From a virus, in IMG/VR virus record IMGVR_UViG_3300006904_000020, positions 1 to 27,524 of that record: a stretch of 27,524 bases of DNA; one strand, 5' to 3'. Made by a program: the position numbers and the translations under genes. Shown here piece by piece: positions 9,208 to 15,868 of the stretch. The stretch's first letter is position 1; each line of letters opens with the position of its first letter. Under the pieces are notes generated by a model. It was not told the origin of the DNA. It worked only from the letters and a program-made list of their open reading frames with translations, and did no database searches.

Positions 9208-9242
9208 CACCCGGGCCTGTACTCGAATTACAGGCCCGGGTG
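9208..9242. other. Strong intergenic hairpin, 14-bp stem and 7-base loop
   Basis: A perfect 14-bp stem (CACCCGGGCCTGTA and its complement) surrounds the loop CTCGAAT in the gap between head and tail genes. Neither strand has a T-run after it, so it is not a canonical terminator. It may act as a pause, a processing site or a 3'-end stabiliser, or as the end of a short plus-strand RNA started at about 9170. Confidence 0.65.
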
Positions 9243-9256
9243 TTCGGCTGTTAGGC

Positions 9257-9442
9257 TTAGTGTTTCCTTCTGCGCCCAGCCGCTGCCATTGACGCCATTT
9301 TCTTCGCGCCGTATTTAGCCCGGCCCGCGCTGGCCATTATCGCGTCGGCGCTTGCTTTACTAAGCCCTTCGCGCTTCTGAATAGCTTTGGAACCGGCAGC
9401 AAAGCGGCCCCCGCCGCCAAGCTTCATGCTTTTCTTAGCCAT
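9257..9442 (-). CDS. Small basic Gly/Ala-rich protein (61 aa)
   Basis: The protein is strongly basic (KKSMKLGGGGRF at the start, AAAGRRRKH at the end), with a helical middle including SADAIMASAGRAKYGAKKM. Short proteins with a GGGGRF start are common among phage head genes next to coat and adaptor genes. They are probably virion components or DNA-contacting peptides, but no function is established to my knowledge. The ATG lies two bases after the previous stop, with GAGG eight bases upstream. The strong hairpin at 9208-9242 follows it. Confidence 0.6.
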   Translation of the reverse strand: MAKKSMKLGGGGRFAAGSKAIQKREGLSKASADAIMASAGRAKYGAKKMASMAAAGRRRKH

Positions 9443-9444
9443 AA

Positions 9445-9969
9445 TTACAGCCTCGGATTCTCGATAAAGGTTTCCGGCAAGAGTCTCTCATCTCTCGCCA
9501 CTTTCACCTGCTCAGGCGTGCGGACGTGAGACGGCCCTGTAGTCGCGTGTTTCACGGCTATATGCCGCGCCAACGTATTCTCCGCATGCCACCGCGCCGT
9601 TTTACCGTTCCACGGTAGAATTAAGTCCTCCGGTATGGAGTCGTAGCCATTCGCCCAACCGGTAGCCTCGGCCCCGTCGAAACTGCATCTAGGGTCGGCC
9701 TGGCACATTGACGGCGTAAGCGTCACCCATCCGATAGGTGTCGTGGTAGCGAGCCGCCCTTCCTGCGGGTCAATAACCTTGGAGCGGTGAATCTGGCCAC
9801 GGTCAATGTGGCTTACCTTAACCTCCCTTGCCGCCTTCGCCTCCTGCTCTTGCAGGTAGTCGGCCATCAGCTTTTTCGTCCGCTGCTGTTCTTCTTCCAG
9901 CGACAGTTCAATGGCAGCCGCCTCCGCGTCCGCCCGTTCCTTCAGTGTTGTGTAACTGATTTTGGCCAT
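9445..9969 (-). CDS. Head-region protein with possible Cys2His2 zinc site (174 aa)
   Basis: Residues 8-52 form a charged helix, possibly coiled coil. A compact C-terminal part has Cys89, Cys95, His136 and His141, spaced as C-x5-C and H-x4-H, which could bind zinc. The segment GWVTLTPSMCQADPRC carries both Cys. AAGGGGGAA precedes the ATG. It lies between two short basic proteins in the gap between decoration and adaptor genes, so a role in head completion or in the virion is possible. I recognise no named family. Confidence 0.6.
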   Translation of the reverse strand: MAKISYTTLKERADAEAAAIELSLEEEQQRTKKLMADYLQEQEAKAAREVKVSHIDRGQIHRSKVIDPQEGRLATTTPIGWVTLTPSMCQADPRCSFDGAEATGWANGYDSIPEDLILPWNGKTARWHAENTLARHIAVKHATTGPSHVRTPEQVKVARDERLLPETFIENPRL

Positions 9970-9977
9970 ATTCCCCC

Positions 9978-10172
9978 TTAGTACATTTTCTTACCGCGCG
10001 CTTTTCCCATAATGCCGCGAACAGCGGTTATAGGGTGATTGGTGGCGATACTGCCCTTAACGCTAGGCTTCTGCACCATCGCGCCCCTTGCGACGGTTCG
10101 CAGCCCCGGCTTGAATCCAGTCTTTAGATTATTAGCGCCTAGGTTTGGCTTTCCTATGTTTTTCATTGGCAT
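9978..10172 (-). CDS. Small basic head-region protein (64 aa)
   Basis: This basic, Gly/Asn/Lys-rich peptide has low predicted order (NIGKPNLGANNLKTGFKPG near the start, GKARGKKMY at the end). AAGGAG is placed eight bases before the ATG. It is the first gene after the hairpin that follows the decoration gene. Basic composition would suit contact with packaged DNA or with the acidic capsid interior, but that is speculation; no family is recognised. Confidence 0.6.
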   Translation of the reverse strand: MPMKNIGKPNLGANNLKTGFKPGLRTVARGAMVQKPSVKGSIATNHPITAVRGIMGKARGKKMY

Positions 10173-10193
10173 GAATATTCTCCTTGTGAGAGA

Positions 10194-10213
10194 GGGGCCG
10201 AATTAACGGCCCC
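10194..10213. other. GC-rich hairpin after the decoration gene
   Basis: GGGGCCG and CGGCCCC form a perfect 7-bp stem with a 6-base loop, directly downstream (minus direction) of the decoration-protein stop. The minus strand continues TCTCTCAC, not a real U-tract. It may lower expression of the genes that follow relative to the coat genes, or protect the 3' end of the coat message. Confidence 0.5.
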
Positions 10214-10220
10214 CATGTGT

Positions 10221-10736
10221 TTAGCTCAACAGCACGAACGACTGTCCGGCTACGGGTGTCCCGGTGTCAGTCATCGCTTTTGCGCCCTTGCCCGCTGCTG
10301 AGGCGATAACCGCGATGACTTCAGCGTTACTCGGAGTCGCCGCCGTGATGGTTACCAACGTTCCCGCCGTGCCCGACGTCCCAAGTCCGACTGAAGTCGA
10401 AGCGGTCACAGCCGATGTCTTCACCTGGGCGCGCCCTTTGATGGTGCCCCAGAAAAAGCTGTTCGCCGCGACTGTCGCGCCTGTGATGTCGTTAACGCCT
10501 TCGATTGACTGTGAAACTGCCGAAGAGTTAACCACTGTAGCGTGGCGCTCTGTGGTGGTCGCAAACGACACGTCGCAAATGAACGCATTATTTGCCGCGA
10601 TTGAGCCGTTAGCCCGAAAGTATTTAATCCGGTTGCCAGTGAAACCGTTGCGCGGGTCATCGGCTTCCGTCCCAACCGGAAATTGGGCCACGGTGTCTAC
10701 TTGTGTTGGAGTTATTCCCTGTCTGATATCTGCCAT
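10221..10736 (-). CDS. Probable capsid decoration protein (171 aa)
   Basis: The protein is Ala/Thr/Val-rich and strand-rich, with a short ordered N-terminus (PVGTEADDPRNGFTGNRIKY) and repeated TVAANSFFWGTIKG-like strands. Size, composition and position right after the coat gene match head decoration (cement) proteins of tailed phages. A strong AAGGAGG site precedes the ATG, in keeping with the high amounts needed. Residual doubt is whether it is a decoration protein or another abundant virion protein. Confidence 0.7.
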   Translation of the reverse strand: MADIRQGITPTQVDTVAQFPVGTEADDPRNGFTGNRIKYFRANGSIAANNAFICDVSFATTTERHATVVNSSAVSQSIEGVNDITGATVAANSFFWGTIKGRAQVKTSAVTASTSVGLGTSGTAGTLVTITAATPSNAEVIAVIASAAGKGAKAMTDTGTPVAGQSFVLLS

Positions 10737-10745
10737 GTTTCCTCC

Positions 10746-11825
10746 TTACGCACCGGCGAAGTTAACGCGCCCCTGACGGCGACGGTTGGACAACACAAGG
10801 TTGCCGTACATCAAGCATTTGATTGACGCCGAGTCCTGATTGTCGGGCTGGATTGGGTCAGTGAATGTGAACTCGTAACCCTCACCAAACACCATCTTGG
10901 CGTAGTCTAGATTGAGAGCGACGCAACCGAAGCCCGCAGTGTTCGAGACTGAACCGGCGGCAACCGACGTGTTGGGCTGCATATCCTCGTCCCACACGTG
11001 GGGAACGCCCATATAGACGACGTTCTTGAATCCCGCCTGCCCAAGCGCCGCGTCCGTACTGTCCGGCCCACGAACTAGTTGCTGCTTGGCTTCCAGCCCT
11101 TGGAGCAGTATCAGATAGGCGGTACGAACCATCACCACCAGATGCGGACTGTCCGAACCAGCCATGCAGGCGACAATCAGGGCGCGCAGTCCGTCGAATA
11201 GGTTGTTAGAGCCAGTCGGTGAAGCGGCGTTGATATTCGCCCCGCCCGTCGCCGTACCCGACAAGCCAACCCCGGTTGTCGTGAAGAACTGATTGCGCCA
11301 GGTGGTATTGAGCGCGGAATCAAGCGTCCCGTATGTTCCAGTCTGCGGGTCGAACGGAATGGCTGACTGATAGCCAATCAACGCTTTACCGCCATCCGCT
11401 GAACCGTCGGACGGTAGCGCCTGATTGACTTTGCGTTTCATCGTAATCGCAAGTCTCTGCCCCATCGCGTCCCACAGGTCAATGATTTGGCCCGGGCCGC
11501 TGTTCTGGAATTTCTCGAAGCCGCTGATTTGTTCGACGCCAGCAAGTTGCTTGAACGCGTATTCCGCGCCCGTCGCAACTTCAGTGCGGGTCATATCGAG
11601 AGGGTCATAACCGGAGTACCACTTGGCGCTAGCGGCGTCATCCAGCATGATGGGTTCGAAGATTGTTTTGCCCTGCCGCGTGACTATCCCGCCAAGTTGG
11701 CCCAACATCCATAAAACCACCTGGTTGCTTGTAATGTTGTCAGTGAGTACGCGGCTGAAATCCGTGAGAGATGTTGCGTCCACTTGCGCCCAAGTGGTGC
11801 GAAGCATCGTTCCTGGTACTGCCAT
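10746..11825 (-). CDS. Major capsid protein, HK97-fold (359 aa)
   Basis: Size, position between scaffold and decoration genes and sequence style fit a major coat protein of the HK97 fold. Features include LDDAASAKWYSGYDPLDMT near the E-loop region, a helix ALIVACMAGSDSPHLVVMV that suits the spine/A-domain, and a C-terminal strand motif GNLVLSNRRRQGRVNF. GGGAGA lies before the ATG. The gene would be transcribed with its scaffold from the promoter at 12769-12798. I cannot tell by eye whether it belongs to the N4 gp56-like or P22-like coat group. Confidence 0.85.
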   Translation of the reverse strand: MAVPGTMLRTTWAQVDATSLTDFSRVLTDNITSNQVVLWMLGQLGGIVTRQGKTIFEPIMLDDAASAKWYSGYDPLDMTRTEVATGAEYAFKQLAGVEQISGFEKFQNSGPGQIIDLWDAMGQRLAITMKRKVNQALPSDGSADGGKALIGYQSAIPFDPQTGTYGTLDSALNTTWRNQFFTTTGVGLSGTATGGANINAASPTGSNNLFDGLRALIVACMAGSDSPHLVVMVRTAYLILLQGLEAKQQLVRGPDSTDAALGQAGFKNVVYMGVPHVWDEDMQPNTSVAAGSVSNTAGFGCVALNLDYAKMVFGEGYEFTFTDPIQPDNQDSASIKCLMYGNLVLSNRRRQGRVNFAGA

Positions 11826-11839
11826 TGTGTCTCCCTAGA

Positions 11840-12742
11840 CTAGATAGGACGCGCCCGTCCAGTCTGTTGGTTATGGAGCATAATCCGGCCCAGCGCGCCA
11901 ACGTTCATAAGGCTGGCGGGCAATGCCGGTTCTCCTGCGCCACTGACACCATTACGCGGTGGCAGGCTGTGCGCCTGCGCTGCTTTCTGCGCCGCTTCTT
12001 GCGCGGTAAGTGTGCGTTGGCCTGTTCTGGCGCTTTGTGAGGGCGCCGCTGGTTGAGAGGTAATCTGACTGTCGGCTACTAAATCGTAAGCCGCTGGGAT
12101 GGAAAATTGTCCGCCGGACTTCGCTACAAGTTGCAGCGCCTTGTCCATAAACGGCTTGAAATTCGGGTCGTTGACGTGGTCGGCTAACACGCTATTGTAT
12201 TGCCGCGTGTATTCCGCTGCTTGCATTGCGCCCTCGTGTGGGGCTAGCGCGGACTGTACCGACTGCTGAACTGTGGCCTGAATATAGGCGTTGTTCTGCT
12301 TGTGAAACTCTTTCACCTGCGCCGGGTCGTAGAAGTCGAACTCTGCCGGGTCTGGCGGTTGCGGGCCTTGGGGTTGCTGTGGTTGCTGCATCTGCCCCTG
12401 CGCCATCATCTGCATTGTCTGTTTCAGCTCAGCTATTTCCCGGTGCAGCGCGTCATAGGGTTGCGATGTTTGCTGCTCGCCTGTATACGAAGCGGCGCGG
12501 CTGTCGTCGGCGGGCTGTTCCTGTACCACCGGCTCTTCTACCGCTGCTTGCTGCGGAACCCATTTAAGCTGGCCGTTCTCTTTCCATTCCGGCACATATT
12601 CCGGCGCACTTGGCGCTGCCAGACGCACAGTGTGCAATGATTTACGCTGCGCCAGCGTGCTTGGCGCGCCGTTATTATCCCGCGACGGCCCTTCGCCCTC
12701 TGATACTACATTTGTTCCGCCAACCGGCACTGTGATTTGCAT
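11840..12742 (-). CDS. Scaffolding protein (300 aa)
   Basis: The protein is hydrophilic, with a disordered Pro/Gln-rich first half, a helical region around IAELKQTMQMMAQGQMQQ and a helical, basic C-terminal part, the usual make-up of phage scaffolds whose C-terminus touches the coat. It lies just upstream of the coat gene, the canonical position. AGGGA precedes the ATG at 12742. A good promoter sits 27-56 bases upstream. No maturation-protease signature is seen, so the scaffold probably leaves intact or is cut by another protease. Confidence 0.8.
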   Translation of the reverse strand: MQITVPVGGTNVVSEGEGPSRDNNGAPSTLAQRKSLHTVRLAAPSAPEYVPEWKENGQLKWVPQQAAVEEPVVQEQPADDSRAASYTGEQQTSQPYDALHREIAELKQTMQMMAQGQMQQPQQPQGPQPPDPAEFDFYDPAQVKEFHKQNNAYIQATVQQSVQSALAPHEGAMQAAEYTRQYNSVLADHVNDPNFKPFMDKALQLVAKSGGQFSIPAAYDLVADSQITSQPAAPSQSARTGQRTLTAQEAAQKAAQAHSLPPRNGVSGAGEPALPASLMNVGALGRIMLHNQQTGRARPI

Positions 12743-12768
12743 AACTCTAATCCCTGCTGTGAAAATTC

Positions 12769-12798
12769 ATTCTAAGTATGAAACAGGCCAGGCGTCAA
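12769..12798 (-). promoter_or_regulatory. Sigma70-like promoter for scaffold and capsid genes
   Basis: On the minus strand, TTGACG (12798-12793) and TAGAAT (12774-12769) are 18 bases apart, each matching five of six consensus bases. The site lies in the short gap before the scaffold gene. It would raise expression of scaffold, coat and decoration genes above that of the packaging genes. A small GTGTC/GACAC hairpin at 12806-12820 lies just upstream. Confidence 0.55.
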
Positions 12799-12829
12799 CT
12801 TAAATGTGTCTTTCTGACACGCGCCCAGT

Positions 12830-12961
12830 CTATTTCCTAGAAAACATTGCTTTAAACGCGGCGAGTATTAGCGCCTGTTGTCCAACCACGGTTAAGTCCT
12901 GCGTGGCAAGGACGGTTTCAAGCGCCGTCAATATCTTCAATATCTCGTCGAGTGGCCTCAC
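12830..12961 (-). CDS. Small helical peptide (43 aa, GTG start)
   Basis: An upstream ATG in the same frame would overlap the previous gene by 82 bases. The GTG at 12961 has AAAGGA six bases upstream and forms a 4-base GTGA overlap with the preceding stop, so it is chosen. The peptide is a single leucine-rich amphipathic helix (EILKILTALETVLATQDL) with a basic end. Its place between the zinc-ribbon protein and the scaffold suggests an assembly role, but nothing is recognised. Confidence 0.5.
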   Translation of the reverse strand: MRPLDEILKILTALETVLATQDLTVVGQQALILAAFKAMFSRK

Positions 12962-13368
12962 GTGTTGTCCTTTATGAACTTCTCGCCGTCTGCGCCGCCA
13001 AGTCCTAAACCGGACGGCCCGAATGTTTTTACGTTCCATTCATGCACGTCCTTGGCAAGTTTTTCCTTCTTAGCGTCCTGCGCTTTGTCGGCTATTTTGT
13101 CCCACGCTTCCCGGTCGGTTCTGTCGCCAACCGGGACGTGGTTGCGTCGCGCCATTTCAGCTTTGAGTTGCGATGCCGATGTCACGTAGCCGTAGTTCGT
13201 AGTTTTGACGCCGTGCCAATAGGTATCGGGACGCATCACGGTAAGAGAGAAGACACGAGGCGCTGGCACATCGCACGTCGGGCAAGGTTGGTATTCGACG
13301 CCCACCACGCGCGGGAACAGCGCCTCGAACTTGCCGTGTTCCTCACAAAGAAACTCGTAAATCGGCAT
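12958..13368 (-). CDS. FmdB-type zinc-ribbon protein (136 aa)
   Basis: The start MPIYEFLCEEHG is the hallmark of the FmdB zinc-ribbon family (normally C-x2-C). Here the first pair is Cys8 and His11 and the second is Cys29 and Cys32, so the site is Cys3His. The rest is a charged helical tail. The ATG at 13368 follows the upstream stop by one base; a start 26 codons earlier would run into that gene. Such small zinc ribbons occur near portal and coat genes in phages, with no settled function. Regulation or assembly are both open. Confidence 0.7.
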   Translation of the reverse strand: MPIYEFLCEEHGKFEALFPRVVGVEYQPCPTCDVPAPRVFSLTVMRPDTYWHGVKTTNYGYVTSASQLKAEMARRNHVPVGDRTDREAWDKIADKAQDAKKEKLAKDVHEWNVKTFGPSGLGLGGADGEKFIKDNT

Positions 13369-13369
13369 A

Positions 13370-13948
13370 CTAGAACCTGAACCCGGCCCCCGCGCCATAC
13401 TTGTGAGTCGAGGGGCCAGCGAACCCCGCAGTAAATTCGTACTCAAGAAAGAACGGACGGACGAAGAAGTGGCCTAAGCCGATATCAACGCCAGCTTGAT
13501 AGCGCCGGACGAAATGACGGGTAGCCACGTCAGTTGGGTTTCTGAACCCGAACAGCGCCGTAGCGAACGGCTCAACCGGGCCAGCCTTATAGCTGAGTCG
13601 CGGGCCGAATGAGAGCGTGTCCGTATCGCGCTTGACTACATCGAACATCGCCACCGATGTCGCCATCATCGCGGGCGGAAGCGGGTCTTTCGGATAGGTC
13701 ATCGGGTCAAGCATCGTCACGTCAAACGTGCGCTGAAAGTTGAACACCCCGCCGAGACGAAACCCGCCCTTGCTGACTATCTTCCCGTCAACGTCCAGCC
13801 ACAGGCCATTCAAGTATTCCGCCTGCTCGTTCGGGTCGAACTTAAATTCATTGCCGACGTAGCCGACGGCAAGCTTTACTTTGTCCTGCGCCATCGTCGT
13901 GGCGACGAACACAAGTAGAAACGTGAGTGTGTAAATTACTTTTCTCAT
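13370..13948 (-). CDS. Outer-membrane beta-barrel protein with signal peptide (192 aa)
   Basis: The N-terminus (MRKVIYTLTFLLVFVATTMA then Q) is a textbook signal peptide with likely cleavage after residue 20. The mature part is made of alternating amphipathic strands separated by turns (VKLAVGYVGNEF, FRLGGVFNFQ, VRPFFLEYEF) and ends in GAGFRF with a terminal Phe, the signature used by the BAM machinery. Size fits an eight-stranded barrel (OmpA/OmpW/Lom-like). AGGAGA precedes the ATG. It lies within the late operon between portal and coat genes. Likely roles, by analogy with Lom, are host-surface alteration or superinfection exclusion. Function is inferred. Confidence 0.75.
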   Translation of the reverse strand: MRKVIYTLTFLLVFVATTMAQDKVKLAVGYVGNEFKFDPNEQAEYLNGLWLDVDGKIVSKGGFRLGGVFNFQRTFDVTMLDPMTYPKDPLPPAMMATSVAMFDVVKRDTDTLSFGPRLSYKAGPVEPFATALFGFRNPTDVATRHFVRRYQAGVDIGLGHFFVRPFFLEYEFTAGFAGPSTHKYGAGAGFRF

Positions 13949-13974
13949 TCCTTCTCCTGTTAAGTGTTAAGCGG

Positions 13975-15867
13975 CTACTGCATGAAGCCGCGCATTGATT
14001 GCATCAAGTCCGACTGTGAAAGCCCTTCGCCCGGCGCACCCATGCCCGGCGTCTGTCCCACCGGCGATGGCGCATTTGCCCCGCCTATCTCCGGCGTCAT
14101 CCCTACGCCTTCTGCTGGCATAGGCGTACGGGACGAACGGAAAAACCTGCTCTTATCCTTCACGCCGAACTTATCCAGAACCCAGCCGACAAGCGCGGGC
14201 ATGTCGAACGTGTCAGGCGCGCCGGTTTGTGCCAAAGCGGGTAGCGACTGCACGGCAAGTTGAAATATCTGTAGCGCCTGCTGTTTCTCCAAGTCGGGGT
14301 CGGTCTTCGGCGCCGCGAAGTAGTTCACCTCAACGTCAACGCCCGCCTGTATGTCCTCGTTGGTGTACTCCTTCCACTCCGCACCCTCTGCGCCGACAAC
14401 CTCTATGACATCGGCTGTGGTGCGAAACTTCTTGAGATGCCCAAGTATCTGAGTCGCCACGTCCTCAACGAACTCTTCAAAGTCTTCCACGTGCTGGTCT
14501 AGCTTTAGCCCAGTAAGTCTGGCGCGCGTCCCAACCTCACCCGCTGTCGTTCGAGATGGGAGCGCCTTACCTTGAAGTAGCGCGTCGGCCCCGGTCATCT
14601 CTTCGATGGCGCGCTCTAGGTTCTGCTTGTAAATCTGGAACATCTGCGACAGGTCGGCGGGCTGGATAGCCTTAAAGTCCCCGACTACCACGTCGTCGCC
14701 GTTTGCGAACTTAACAACCTCTTCGGGGTTTGTGCCTTCACTCGCCGCTGTGCGTGGGCGCGACTTCCGCATCACATCCTGCTCAAGCGTCGCCGCGCGG
14801 TTTATCTGGACTTGCTGGTCTTCAATCCAGCGGGGAAGTCCTATCCCATATGGCTGGTTGGGCGCTTCAATGTACTTCGCCATTACGTAGGGGAAGCCGT
14901 CCAGATAGTCGTATGGCCAGTCTTCGGACACTAGCGGATGCGGGCAACCGTCGGCGTAAACCATCCGTTTCTGGTATTTCTTGTCCCAAATTTCAATCAG
15001 CGTAACCAAGTTGTCCTCGGGTAGCGCAAATGACTGAAGCCCCTTCATCGCTTTAGGGTCAACGCCCAGTGACGCCCAGTTTGTCTGGGTCGTCGGTGAG
15101 TATTCGCCGCTGTAGAGCATTCCCAGAGCTTCCCGGTCGTACTCCTTGTTGGCCAGCACGTCGGCGTAGGGGACGAAGAAGACTTCGCCGCACCAGCGCG
15201 CCGTCCGAAGGGTTCTGTCTCTGCCTCCCCAGTCGAAGACGAAGTTGAGCGGGTTGACGCGTTCGACGTATGGCGCATCCTGCTTTACATAGTCGGCGTA
15301 GTTGATAACGCCGTCGTCTTTAGGTTTCTTGCTTTCGTCTACCTCCACCGTATAGCCCGGTTTGGCGATGCAGTGCCCGATAATCACCATGTCCCGCGCG
15401 CAAACTTTTATGGCGTTCGTCATCTTCCGCTTGCGCCATTCATAGTTGAGTAGCGCCTGCTGAATCATTGCCGACTGGTCGTCGTCTGGACGCTGCGGCT
15501 TCAGCAGGAACTTAATTTCATCGTTGATGAGGAAGGGAACTATCGAGTTGATGATACTGCCCGTCTTGTTGATGGTCGCAGTGTCGCGCGGGTTGTCGGA
15601 ATTGACTTGTCCGCCCTGTCCGCCCCTATCGTCCCACTGTTCGCCTTCGTACCAGCGGTAGTATCTGCGCCAGCTTCTTTCGCCATTTTTCAGCATCAAC
15701 CGGGCCTGCCGCGTCATCGCTATACGGGAAAGCCATATCTCCCCATCAATTTTAGGGTCGCCCGTTTCGCTTCGGACGCTGGCGATAGCTTTTCTCCCGC
15801 GGCTGCGGCGCGTCGCCACCGGGCCGTCGGGGAAGACAATTGGGACTGTGAGTTTCTTACGTGGCAT
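13975..15867 (-). CDS. Portal protein (630 aa)
   Basis: The portal forms the dodecameric ring through which DNA is packaged and leaves. The gene directly follows the large terminase, one base after its stop, with AGGA upstream. Visible features: an N-terminal helix with Arg-rich wing (ERSWRRYYRWYEGEQW, near residue 62), strand-rich clip/wing parts with YVERVNPLNFVFDWG, and a C-terminal helical region containing VDVEVNYFAAPKTDP. The length is typical of podovirus portals. The final 60 residues are Gly/Pro/Met-rich and probably flexible. Confidence 0.85.
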   Translation of the reverse strand: MPRKKLTVPIVFPDGPVATRRSRGRKAIASVRSETGDPKIDGEIWLSRIAMTRQARLMLKNGERSWRRYYRWYEGEQWDDRGGQGGQVNSDNPRDTATINKTGSIINSIVPFLINDEIKFLLKPQRPDDDQSAMIQQALLNYEWRKRKMTNAIKVCARDMVIIGHCIAKPGYTVEVDESKKPKDDGVINYADYVKQDAPYVERVNPLNFVFDWGGRDRTLRTARWCGEVFFVPYADVLANKEYDREALGMLYSGEYSPTTQTNWASLGVDPKAMKGLQSFALPEDNLVTLIEIWDKKYQKRMVYADGCPHPLVSEDWPYDYLDGFPYVMAKYIEAPNQPYGIGLPRWIEDQQVQINRAATLEQDVMRKSRPRTAASEGTNPEEVVKFANGDDVVVGDFKAIQPADLSQMFQIYKQNLERAIEEMTGADALLQGKALPSRTTAGEVGTRARLTGLKLDQHVEDFEEFVEDVATQILGHLKKFRTTADVIEVVGAEGAEWKEYTNEDIQAGVDVEVNYFAAPKTDPDLEKQQALQIFQLAVQSLPALAQTGAPDTFDMPALVGWVLDKFGVKDKSRFFRSSRTPMPAEGVGMTPEIGGANAPSPVGQTPGMGAPGEGLSQSDLMQSMRGFMQ

Positions 15868-15868
15868 T

